Part shown: piece by piece, positions 39,850 to 48,787 of the stretch
How the letters are laid out: each line of letters begins with the position of its first letter
How positions within the stretch are numbered: the first letter of the stretch is position 1
NCBI GenBank assembly: GCA_902525035.1
Contig: CABZFN010000004.1
Span: forward strand, 62,001 to 126,000
Length of the DNA stretch: 64,000 bases
Direction: 5' to 3'
From: an uncultured Alphaproteobacteria bacterium
Lineage (GTDB): Bacteria; Pseudomonadota; Alphaproteobacteria; HIMB59; GCA-002718135
Notes under the pieces: generated by a model
The model's input: the letters and a program-made list of their open reading frames with translations, nothing else
Database searches by the model: none
Told to the model about the DNA's origin: nothing
Position numbers and translations under genes: made by a program

Positions 39850-41115
39850 TTAACCGTGCAATTTAGGATCAGGTCCAGCACCACGTTCATCTATGTTGAT
39901 GCCTTTTTCAAATCTCTCTAAATTATGATTCTGCACATAATTGTGTGGGTTCTCATTTGCAATTAAATCAGCAAAATACCAACCTGATGCTGGACTAGCC
40001 TTAAAACCTCCATAGTTCCAGCCAGCATTTAAATAAAGATTTGATATTGGTGTTTTACAAATAAAAAAAGATCCATCCATAGTCATATCCATAACACCAG
40101 CCCAATGACGAAGTAATCTTATTCTGCCAAGAGAAGGAAAAATTGCCATGGCTGCTTCAGCAACATCTTGAACCATTGGTAAATTTCCTCTTTGAGCATA
40201 CGATTTATACCAATCGAGATCACCACCAAAAACCATACTACCTTTATCAGACTGAGAGATATAAAAATGTGCACCACCTACTCCATAAACTACCACTTGA
40301 TCCAAAAGAGGTTTAACTGCTTCAGATACAAAGGCTTGTAATTTGTGAGATTCAATTGGTAAATTTCCTAATTCTGCCATTTGCCATAATACAGAAGTAT
40401 TACCAGCAACAGCAAATCCTATTTTTTTTCCTTTTATTATTCCTCGAGAAGTTTGAACACTTTCAATCATTCCATTTGTTCTTGTGAAACCTGTTACTTC
40501 ACAATTTTGTAGAATATCTACACCGAGTGTATCAGCAGCTCTTGCATATCCCCATGCAACTGCATCATGTCTTGCATTGCCTGCTCTTTTTTGGACAGCT
40601 GCTCCTAAAATAGGAAATCTGGAATTGTTATAATTTAAATGAGGTATTTTTTTCTTAAGTTTTTTTAAATCCCAAAGCTCAGCATCTGTTCCATGAAGTC
40701 TCATAATATTATACGTTCTTGAAACAGAATCTTTAGCAACAGGACTGTGAAACAATGAAACGTGCGCTCTTTGACTAAACATTACATTGTAATTTAAATC
40801 ATGACTTAAATTTTCCCATAATTTTAAAGAGTGCTCATAAAATTCATGATTCCCTGGCATCATATAATTTGATCTTACAATAGTCGTATTACGTCCAGCG
40901 TTTCCTCCCCCGATCCAACCTTTTTCCAAAACTGCTACATTTTTAATATTATGATTTTTCGCAAGATAATATGCTGTGGCAAGTCCGTGTAAGCCTCCAC
41001 CAATTATTATAACATCATAATTTTTTTTTGGTTCCGGATCACGCCATTGCCTAGTCCAATATGATTGACCATTTAATCCATTTTTAATTACGTTCCATGC
41101 ATTAAATTTTGTCAT
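39850..41115 (-). CDS. soxB: Sarcosine oxidase subunit beta
   Basis: YDVIIIGGGLHGLATAYYLAKNHNIKNVAVLEKGWIGGGNAGRNTTIVRSNY. Confidence 0.93.
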   Translation of the reverse strand: MTKFNAWNVIKNGLNGQSYWTRQWRDPEPKKNYDVIIIGGGLHGLATAYYLAKNHNIKNVAVLEKGWIGGGNAGRNTTIVRSNYMMPGNHEFYEHSLKLWENLSHDLNYNVMFSQRAHVSLFHSPVAKDSVSRTYNIMRLHGTDAELWDLKKLKKKIPHLNYNNSRFPILGAAVQKRAGNARHDAVAWGYARAADTLGVDILQNCEVTGFTRTNGMIESVQTSRGIIKGKKIGFAVAGNTSVLWQMAELGNLPIESHKLQAFVSEAVKPLLDQVVVYGVGGAHFYISQSDKGSMVFGGDLDWYKSYAQRGNLPMVQDVAEAAMAIFPSLGRIRLLRHWAGVMDMTMDGSFFICKTPISNLYLNAGWNYGGFKASPASGWYFADLIANENPHNYVQNHNLERFEKGINIDERGAGPDPKLHG

Positions 41116-41190
41116 TTATTTATTTAATTATTGAATAGTAAATTAGAGTAAAATATTTTAACTAGTGAAACAAGAGTTATTTAGTCACAA

Positions 41191-42345
41191 TTAATTTGAA
41201 AGAATCAAATCTTCAAATTTTTTAGAATGATGTGTAATTTGCTCATATCCATCCTCTGTAATTATAAAACTATCACCAACCTGTGATCTAAATTTATTTG
41301 CACTAGCTCCTCCATCTACTGCAAATACCATGCCTGGCTCTAAAACAGTTTTATTTCCAACTACTAATTGTGGTTCTTCTAAAAAACTAAAACCGGTTCC
41401 TCTTCCACATCGAAATGTAGGATAAGGATATCCTTCAGACTGTATTGCATCAGCATAAGCTGAATGTACTTCTTCAGCCGTAACTCCAGGACCAAGAATA
41501 TCAAGAGCAGCTTTTTGAGATTTAACTGCAGTCTCAAAAGCTTTTATTTGTTCATCGGATTGAATTTCTTCTACCCAAAATATTCTATCAAAACCCAATT
41601 TAAACCTATGAAAATTTGTAGAACCACAATAACATACGAATACGGGATCACCTTTTTTTATAATTTTGGTTGAAGCACGATGGTGAGTTTTAGGTAAATC
41701 ATGACCTGATGTCATGACGGGTAAAAAGTGAATATTTGGAGACATATTAATATTATCAGGATAAAATTTTTTTAAAAGCTCTGCAGCTTTTCTTGTTCCA
41801 GCTTGTGATTGAGCAAGTGCAACCTCATATTCAGGAACATTATGGCCAATTGTTTTTTTAGCTGCTTCCATCATAGCCATACCAACTTCGCCAGCATGAC
41901 GAGCTATATTCAATTCATCATTAGATTTAATCATTCTTATATTATCTATTAATTTGGTTAAATCCCCAGGGTGACGATAAAGTATTTCGTCTAAATAACT
42001 CTTAACCATTGAATTTATTTTAAATTTTTCAATAAAAATATTTTTATGCTGACTTATGATTTGCGGTAATAATTCTCTCCATTCATTTCCAATACCATCA
42101 TTCCATGTTTCAACCATATCGACAGGACAAGCTTCTGGTATTAATAAGACATCAAGAAGAGGTGTAATTAAGTAAGTTTTATGATCATTTGAAACAACTA
42201 ATAATGTTGGTCGATTAAAATCCATGTGAAGAAAGTCGTGATATCCTGTAAAATAATATATAGAGTCATCATCAGTTATAATTGAGAGATCAATATTATT
42301 CTCAGACATTTTTTTCTTAAGTTTATTTAAATTTTCAGAAAACAT
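41191..42345 (-). CDS. M24-family (Xaa-Pro peptidase/creatinase-like) hydrolase
   Basis: Creatinase-like N-terminal domain plus pita-bread C-terminal domain (PTFRCGRGTGFSF, VLEPGMVFAVDGG). Confidence 0.82.
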   Translation of the reverse strand: MFSENLNKLKKKMSENNIDLSIITDDDSIYYFTGYHDFLHMDFNRPTLLVVSNDHKTYLITPLLDVLLIPEACPVDMVETWNDGIGNEWRELLPQIISQHKNIFIEKFKINSMVKSYLDEILYRHPGDLTKLIDNIRMIKSNDELNIARHAGEVGMAMMEAAKKTIGHNVPEYEVALAQSQAGTRKAAELLKKFYPDNINMSPNIHFLPVMTSGHDLPKTHHRASTKIIKKGDPVFVCYCGSTNFHRFKLGFDRIFWVEEIQSDEQIKAFETAVKSQKAALDILGPGVTAEEVHSAYADAIQSEGYPYPTFRCGRGTGFSFLEEPQLVVGNKTVLEPGMVFAVDGGASANKFRSQVGDSFIITEDGYEQITHHSKKFEDLILSN

Positions 42346-43500
42346 TTATTTTAATTGTTGTTCTACCAATTCAGTCCAATAAGAAGAACCTATGACTAAT
42401 AATTCGTCGTTAAAATCATAATTATTAGCATGTAAAGGTCTGGAATGTTGATCTGATTTACCGTTACCCATTAAAACAAAGCAGCCAGGTTTTTCGTTTG
42501 CCATAACAGAAAAATCTTCTGAGAATAAACGCGGTTCAATATCACCATTACATTTATCGCTTCCAAGTAATGAAACTGCAGCTTTTGTGGCAGACTCAGT
42601 TTGGTTTTTTGAATTAAAAGTTATAGGACAGGTTGTTTCATATTTTACACTGCCATTAACTCCATGTGCATTACAAATGCCTTCAACAATTTGTAACATT
42701 TTTGAAGCAATTTTTTCATTCGTTTCTTTTGATAAAGCTCTTGCGTCACCAGTCATTTTTACCATACCTGGCAAAACATTTTTTTTACCATCAGTTATAA
42801 ATTCAGTAATAGAAACTATACCATTATCTGCTGGATTTAATTTTCTAGATACTATTGATTGGAGTGCTACAGCTATTTGGGAACCAACAGTTATTGCATC
42901 AACACCCATATGAGGTAATGCAGCATGCCCACCTTTGGCTTTTATTTCAATTTCAAATAAATTTTCACTTGCTGTAATAGCTCCTTTTCTTGTACCAAAT
43001 GTTCCAATTTCCATATTAGGAATGTTGTGCATAGCGTAAACTTCATCAATGTTAAATTTATCAAACAAACCTTCATCTATCATTGTTCTTGCACCAAAAG
43101 TATTCTCTTCATCAGGTTGAAAAATAAAATATACTGTTCCATTAAAGTTACCTTTTTCTGATAGATATTTTGCTGCACCTAATAACATTGTAGTGTGACC
43201 ATCATGTCCACATGCATGCATTCTGTTATCAAACTTTGACTTATAACTAAAATCATTAGTTTCATGAATAGGAAGAGCATCCATGTCAGCTCTTATACCT
43301 ATTGATTTTGAACTATTTCCTTTTTTTAAAATTCCAACTACTCCAGTTCTAGCAATACCAGTATGAACTTCTATTCCACACTCTTTTAGAAGTCTTGACA
43401 CTTTTGCTGAAGCATATTCTTCTTCAAAACTTATCTGAGGGTGCATATGAAGATCATGACGCCATTCTACTAATTGGTTATGTAATGACTGAGTTTTCAT
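42346..43500 (-). CDS. M20-family amidohydrolase, DoeB2-like N-acetyl-diaminobutyrate deacetylase
   Basis: WRHDLHMHPQISFEE, RADMDALPI, HACGHDGHTTMLLGAA; next to eutC/eutB. Confidence 0.8.
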   Translation of the reverse strand: MKTQSLHNQLVEWRHDLHMHPQISFEEEYASAKVSRLLKECGIEVHTGIARTGVVGILKKGNSSKSIGIRADMDALPIHETNDFSYKSKFDNRMHACGHDGHTTMLLGAAKYLSEKGNFNGTVYFIFQPDEENTFGARTMIDEGLFDKFNIDEVYAMHNIPNMEIGTFGTRKGAITASENLFEIEIKAKGGHAALPHMGVDAITVGSQIAVALQSIVSRKLNPADNGIVSITEFITDGKKNVLPGMVKMTGDARALSKETNEKIASKMLQIVEGICNAHGVNGSVKYETTCPITFNSKNQTESATKAAVSLLGSDKCNGDIEPRLFSEDFSVMANEKPGCFVLMGNGKSDQHSRPLHANNYDFNDELLVIGSSYWTELVEQQLK

Positions 43501-43503
43501 AAC

Positions 43504-44946
43504 CTACATATTATTAAATTCATTAATCTGATTGTCTAGAGAAAGCATATAATCATAATGTGAATTCCAAAATTTTTGATCTTTTCTTTTTTCAAATTCT
43601 TCAAGACTAACACCTTGTTGCTCTACCCAAGTAAAGTAACCTAAATTAAATATTCTTTTCTTATCCATGTGAGAGAGTTCAAGCATATTATCAGTAGATA
43701 CTCCTGATAAGTGTTGTCCAAATAATTCAGCACAAACTATTTCATCATAATTATTTTTATAATCAGCAATGGTCTTGTTTAATTCTGAAATATATAAATC
43801 AGCACCATCAGTAGCAACCGTTATAATTGCGTCATCACTATTTAAATCCATATATTTAGCTAGCTTTATTGATGCCAATATATTTGCTATTGCTGAAAAA
43901 CCAAATTCAGGAAGACGAGAAACAAAATCAGGGTCAAAATTTTTTTTCTCAATTAAAAAATTTTTTCCTATTTCAGTATTAAAAATCATATTTAGATTAT
44001 TGGTAGATTGATCAGAAACATCTACAACAAAATCTGTATTCATTACATTATGAATAAGGGGAACATGTTTGTCACCAATTCCTTGTATATTATGTTCACC
44101 ATAACCTCCATGAAGCAATGTTGGACACTCCAAAGCTTCAACAACTGCAATCTTCGTCTGTAATTTATCTTTAAGATAATCTCCTGCTGCTAGAGTACCA
44201 CTTGATCCTGAAGCACTCACGTAAAACTTGGGAGTTAAATTACTGTTACCTTTAACTTTAAGAAATGATTTTTCAAACGATGGACCAGTGACAGAACGAT
44301 GAATGCCGTAATTATAATACTCATCAAATTGATTTATTATATCATTTTGATTATCTTTTTTTAATTCATTACAAGCATCGTAGATTTCTTTAACATTACT
44401 TTCTGTGCCTTTTGTCTTTATGATATTTTTTTTATCTTCAACCCAATTATTCAACCATTCAAATCTCTCATTACTCATTCCTTCAGGAAGTATTGCAATA
44501 CTATTAAGACCCATTATACGAGATATTGCCACTCCACCCCTACAATAATTTCCTGTTGAAGGCCAAACTGCTTTATGTTTTTCATAATCAAAAGTACCAT
44601 TCAATATTCTTGGAAGCAAACAACCATAAGCTGCCAAAACTTTATGAGCTGTTATTAAGGGAAAATATCTTCCCATATTTACAATTATCTTTGCCTTTAC
44701 ACCTGTGAATTCTGTTGGAAGCACAATATATTCAGGCTCATTTCTAAAACCTGATTGATCTCTTTTATTAAACCAATGAACTCTAAAGAGGTTAAGAGGA
44801 TTGATGTCATCATTATTTATTTTTTTTAGAGAATTTTTAATATCATCATTAATAATTTGTGGATTTTGAAGTTCACTAATACTAGGTAAGACAACTCCTT
44901 TTGATTTGAAATAATCAGACGTTTTTTTTATTATTTCTTGACTCAT
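43504..44946 (-). CDS. Fold-type II PLP-dependent enzyme (cysteine synthase/serine dehydratase-like), substrate unknown
   Basis: ITAHKVLAAYG (candidate PLP lysine), WPSTGNYCRGGVAI, SASGSSGTLAAGDYL glycine-rich phosphate loop. Confidence 0.7.
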   Translation of the reverse strand: MSQEIIKKTSDYFKSKGVVLPSISELQNPQIINDDIKNSLKKINNDDINPLNLFRVHWFNKRDQSGFRNEPEYIVLPTEFTGVKAKIIVNMGRYFPLITAHKVLAAYGCLLPRILNGTFDYEKHKAVWPSTGNYCRGGVAISRIMGLNSIAILPEGMSNERFEWLNNWVEDKKNIIKTKGTESNVKEIYDACNELKKDNQNDIINQFDEYYNYGIHRSVTGPSFEKSFLKVKGNSNLTPKFYVSASGSSGTLAAGDYLKDKLQTKIAVVEALECPTLLHGGYGEHNIQGIGDKHVPLIHNVMNTDFVVDVSDQSTNNLNMIFNTEIGKNFLIEKKNFDPDFVSRLPEFGFSAIANILASIKLAKYMDLNSDDAIITVATDGADLYISELNKTIADYKNNYDEIVCAELFGQHLSGVSTDNMLELSHMDKKRIFNLGYFTWVEQQGVSLEEFEKRKDQKFWNSHYDYMLSLDNQINEFNNM

Positions 44947-44949
44947 AAA

Positions 44950-45924
44950 TTAAATATTGATGCCTAAATTATTTTTTTTACAAAGATTATAAGCAAATCT
45001 AGCTATTGCAGTATCTTGTACACCTGTTCCTGTCAAATCACATATCGTTATATCTTCTTTATTTTTTCTTCCTAAGCTTGGATCGTTAATTATATCGCCA
45101 AGTTCATTAAATTTTTCTTTGGAAGAAATTATATTTTGTTTTAAAGCATGATGTAATTCACCCAAAACACTTGTTTGTAATTGATTGTCTGGCACATATT
45201 GATCGCAATGTTTTAACATATGAGGATCTAATTCATTTTTTTGTTCTCCATCTGATCCCATTGCTGTTATGTGAGTTCCCTTATTTATCCAATCAAATTC
45301 CAAAAGCGGTTTTTTACTAGGAGTCGTTGTAACAATTATTTCTGATAAGCTTGCCAATTCTTTGCAAGAAGAGGCTATATACAAATCTATATCTAAATTT
45401 TTGAAACTTTCTATAAATTGGTTCGCTTTTGTCTCATCTCTTGTCCAGACTATAATTTTATTTATTTTTCTAACTAACATTATTGCTTGAAGTTGTAATT
45501 TGGCTTGAATTCCAGCCCCAATAATACCAATAGAATTAGCATTTTGATTTGATAAATATTTTGTAGCTATTGCTCCTGCAATAGCTGTTCTAGTATCTGT
45601 GAGATAACCTTCATCCAATAAAACAGATTTCACAACTCCAGTCTTTGAATCTAATAAAACCATTAATCCATTACTAGATGACAAACCAAGTTTTGGATTA
45701 TCAAAAAAACCAGATGCTATTTTTATAGCAAAACTATCTAGACCCTCAACGTATGCAGCTTTAACATCTGATTCACCATGATATTTTTTAATATCAATTC
45801 TCATAATAGGAGGCATCACTACTGATCCTTTTGATAAACTTATAAAAGCTTCCTCTATTATTGGAATGAGATTATTATTTAAATCTACATGTTGAGTAAT
45901 ATCATTTTTATTAAGGATGAGCAT
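44950..45924 (-). CDS. eutC: Ornithine cyclodeaminase family protein (EutC-like)
   Basis: LSSSNGLMVLLDSKTGVVKSVLLDEGYLTDTRTAIAGAIATKYL, IGIIGAGIQAKLQLQA; partner of eutB and eutA. Confidence 0.82.
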   Translation of the reverse strand: MLILNKNDITQHVDLNNNLIPIIEEAFISLSKGSVVMPPIMRIDIKKYHGESDVKAAYVEGLDSFAIKIASGFFDNPKLGLSSSNGLMVLLDSKTGVVKSVLLDEGYLTDTRTAIAGAIATKYLSNQNANSIGIIGAGIQAKLQLQAIMLVRKINKIIVWTRDETKANQFIESFKNLDIDLYIASSCKELASLSEIIVTTTPSKKPLLEFDWINKGTHITAMGSDGEQKNELDPHMLKHCDQYVPDNQLQTSVLGELHHALKQNIISSKEKFNELGDIINDPSLGRKNKEDITICDLTGTGVQDTAIARFAYNLCKKNNLGINI

Positions 45925-46873
45925 GGCTTAAAACTTTGTTAAATAGTTCCGAGTCAATATTTCCACCACAAATTAAACAGATTATATTTTTTCCTAAATG
46001 TGAGGTGAGTTTTTCTTTAACAACCATTACACTTGTTGCTGCAGCACCTTCAGAAACAATTTTATGTTCTAAAAAATTTATTCTAATTCCCTCGGCTATT
46101 TTTTCTTCACTCACTAAAACAAAGTCATCAACATATTTTTGTACTATATTAAATGTAAATTTATTATCTAAACCAATACTACCCCCTAAACAATCAGCTA
46201 AAGTTTCAGTTTCCTCTACATCAACAGGTCTACCTTCTTTTAGACTTTCATACATTGAAGGGCCTCTTTCCATAGATACAGCAATAATTTTGGTGTCAGG
46301 TTTTTGAAATTTAATAGCTTGTGCTATTCCTGATATAAGACCGCCACCAGATGTTGGTATAATTACTGTATCAACTTCAGGAAATTCAGTAAGCATTTCA
46401 AGTCCAACTGTACCTTGGCCTATAATAATATCTTCATCATCAAAGGGGTGAATTAATGGGATATTTTTTTCTTTCGCAATTTGTTTAGCATGCAAATCAG
46501 CTTCATCACTATTCTTTCCAATAATTTTTACTTTTGCTCCTAATTTTTCAATAGCCTCTTTTCTATACTCTGGAACCATTGAAGACATGTATATTGTTGA
46601 TTGAATGCCCAATACCTTTGAAGCATAAGCAACGCCTTTTCCATGATTGCCTGTAGAAACTGCGATAACTCCTTTGCTTTTGTCATCTTCACTTAAAGAA
46701 AGAAGCTTATTAACCGCACCTCTTAACTTAAATGAACCAGTGATTTGAAAATTTTCTAACTTTAGTTTTACTTTATTACTTTTTGATAAGAAATTAGAAT
46801 TAATTAATGGTGTATAATTAACATAAGGTAAAATTTTCTTATGTGCATCTTGTATTTGTTGAAGTGTAATCAA
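45911..46873 (-). CDS. eutB: Threonine/hydroxyectoine-type dehydratase (EutB-like)
   Basis: LENFQITGSFKLRGAVNKL PLP-lysine motif, STGNHGKGVAYA, PTSGGGLISG; overlaps eutC. Confidence 0.82.
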   Translation of the reverse strand: MITLQQIQDAHKKILPYVNYTPLINSNFLSKSNKVKLKLENFQITGSFKLRGAVNKLLSLSEDDKSKGVIAVSTGNHGKGVAYASKVLGIQSTIYMSSMVPEYRKEAIEKLGAKVKIIGKNSDEADLHAKQIAKEKNIPLIHPFDDEDIIIGQGTVGLEMLTEFPEVDTVIIPTSGGGLISGIAQAIKFQKPDTKIIAVSMERGPSMYESLKEGRPVDVEETETLADCLGGSIGLDNKFTFNIVQKYVDDFVLVSEEKIAEGIRINFLEHKIVSEGAAATSVMVVKEKLTSHLGKNIICLICGGNIDSELFNKVLSHAHP

Positions 46874-46885
46874 TTTAAACCCTAC

Positions 46886-47641
46886 TTAATGTAATTTAAA
46901 TAGGTTACCAAAACCATCAATTTTTTTATCAATATTAGATAATCTTAATGAATCCCAAATAATAGCTTGATTACTTGAAATGATATCTGTGTTTAATTTC
47001 GACTCTAATGTTTCGATAATATCAATTACTTTTAATGCAGTACAAGAAACAAAAATACTATCAACATCTGTTAAATCAATTGAGGAAATTGTTTGCTTTA
47101 AACTATCATGAGTAATTTTGGCAATTTCTGAATCATAATTTAAATTAAACGAACTAAATGATTTAATTTCAAATCCACTATCAATTAAATATTTGTAAAC
47201 TTTAACATTAACATCTTTTGGATAAGGGGTAAGAACAGCAATTTTTTTATGGTTAAGCAATTTAAGTGCTTTGACAGCCGCTGTAATAGGTGTCGTAATT
47301 AAAGCATCTGGTTTAGCTTTGAAAATTTTAGATCTTATTCTTTTTTCACCAATTTCAATAGTACCCGAAGTACATCCATACGCTACAACTTGTATTTTTT
47401 CATTGGGTAATATTTGGTTTGTTGTCTCTGTAAGATGATCAGCCATCCTCATATAATTTTCATGAGTTAGAGGATTTAAAAAAGGTATCCTATTAAAAAA
47501 TAGATCAACTGGTAAATTATGGCAAATTTTTCTAAAATCCTGCTCAATGGTAAAATCGGTTGATAGTGTAATTATACCAATTCTAGAAAAGTTTGTATCA
47601 TGTAAATTGGCTTTAACATTATTTTGATTAAAACTATCCAT
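46886..47641 (-). CDS. eutA: Asp/Glu racemase superfamily protein (EutA-like)
   Basis: RIGIITLSTDFTIEQDFR, VAYGCTSGTIEIGE, ITTPITAAVKALKLLNHKKIAVLTPY, VSCTAL. Confidence 0.82.
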   Translation of the reverse strand: MDSFNQNNVKANLHDTNFSRIGIITLSTDFTIEQDFRKICHNLPVDLFFNRIPFLNPLTHENYMRMADHLTETTNQILPNEKIQVVAYGCTSGTIEIGEKRIRSKIFKAKPDALITTPITAAVKALKLLNHKKIAVLTPYPKDVNVKVYKYLIDSGFEIKSFSSFNLNYDSEIAKITHDSLKQTISSIDLTDVDSIFVSCTALKVIDIIETLESKLNTDIISSNQAIIWDSLRLSNIDKKIDGFGNLFKLH

Positions 47642-48744
47642 TATTGCTTTGGAAAATAATCCTCACACTCACCTTCTCTATGAACATCAGTAGTAGCACA
47701 ATGTAAACTACCACCAAACGCATAAACGTCTCTAAAAGGAACTGGAATAACCTCCAATCCAAAACTTTCCATTTGTTTAATCATTTTTTCTTCCGTTGCC
47801 TCGACACATATAGTTTTAGGATCAATTATCAAAACGTTCATTGATAACCAGATTGATGAATAACACATAGGTGGTGGACTATTATGAATGGAAGGTGCTG
47901 CCTCATGAATTTCCCATTTATTATCATCAAAAATTTTTCTTTGCTCTGATGATATTTTTCTATTCGGATTAATAATTATAACTCCTGGTTTAATAGGAGT
48001 AAAACATGCATCAATATGAGTTGGAATTAAATCGCCTGGTAAATTAATTTGATGAACGCGATGACCTGGATAATGTCTTCTTAGCCAATCTAAACCGATT
48101 AAATTTGATGTAAAATTGTTATGATAAAAGAGATCTTTTCCAAAGCGTAAAATTTCTGCTGCATCGAAAAGTGGTTCTTTTTCTGTCAATATCATGTCTC
48201 TATTTTCAATTTTTTTATATCGTTCTTCTTCCGTTATGCCTTCAGGAAGATAATTAGACTTATAAGATTGATTTGTTAATCTTGGTTTAGGTGCAGACTC
48301 CCATCTCATATTTTTATCTTCTGAATAATATTTTTCAAGTAAAGGTCTATAGGCAAGGTACTCAAACCATCTACATCTGTAAGACATGGGTGCTTCTAGC
48401 ATTTCATTTCCTACAGTAAGAATAACATCTCTTGGAGGCATGCAACCAAACATACCATCATTAGACCAATCAGGTGTCTCGATACTCTGAGAAAAGTCAA
48501 TAGGTGTTGGTCTATCAACTTTTATATTTAGGGAATTTAAAATTTTAACAAAGTTTTCTAATTGTATATTTGCTTTATCAATTGATTCTTTTGAACGTGG
48601 TCCGTGAGATCCTGCCATACCACTATCTTTACTAATTTTTGGTTCTAGCGCTGGTTCCATGGGAGGTATGTTGGCATTTTCAACTGCTCCAACTATAACA
48701 TGTTTTAATGGATCCCATTCATTCCAAGAATTAACTATTGTCAT
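47641..48744 (-). CDS. Arginine:glycine amidinotransferase-like enzyme
   Basis: NEWDPLKHVIVGAVENANIPP, GLDWLRRHYPGHRVHQI, THIDACF, GGSLHCATTDVHREG (catalytic Cys) resemble human GATM. Confidence 0.85.
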   Translation of the reverse strand: MTIVNSWNEWDPLKHVIVGAVENANIPPMEPALEPKISKDSGMAGSHGPRSKESIDKANIQLENFVKILNSLNIKVDRPTPIDFSQSIETPDWSNDGMFGCMPPRDVILTVGNEMLEAPMSYRCRWFEYLAYRPLLEKYYSEDKNMRWESAPKPRLTNQSYKSNYLPEGITEEERYKKIENRDMILTEKEPLFDAAEILRFGKDLFYHNNFTSNLIGLDWLRRHYPGHRVHQINLPGDLIPTHIDACFTPIKPGVIIINPNRKISSEQRKIFDDNKWEIHEAAPSIHNSPPPMCYSSIWLSMNVLIIDPKTICVEATEEKMIKQMESFGLEVIPVPFRDVYAFGGSLHCATTDVHREGECEDYFPKQ

Positions 48745-48787
48745 TATATTTTCCTTAATTTAAAACTATGCATTATAATTAAAACTT

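Noticed and set aside
45936-46307. 123-aa plus-strand ORF
   Set aside because: Antisense to eutB; serine/isoleucine-rich shadow translation
44950-46873. Beta-hydroxyaspartate cycle genes (BhcB/BhcD resemble this dehydratase plus cyclodeaminase-family pair)
   Set aside because: No BhcA aminotransferase or BhcC aldolase nearby, while eutA, a doeB2-like gene and doeA are present, so ectoine use is the better fit
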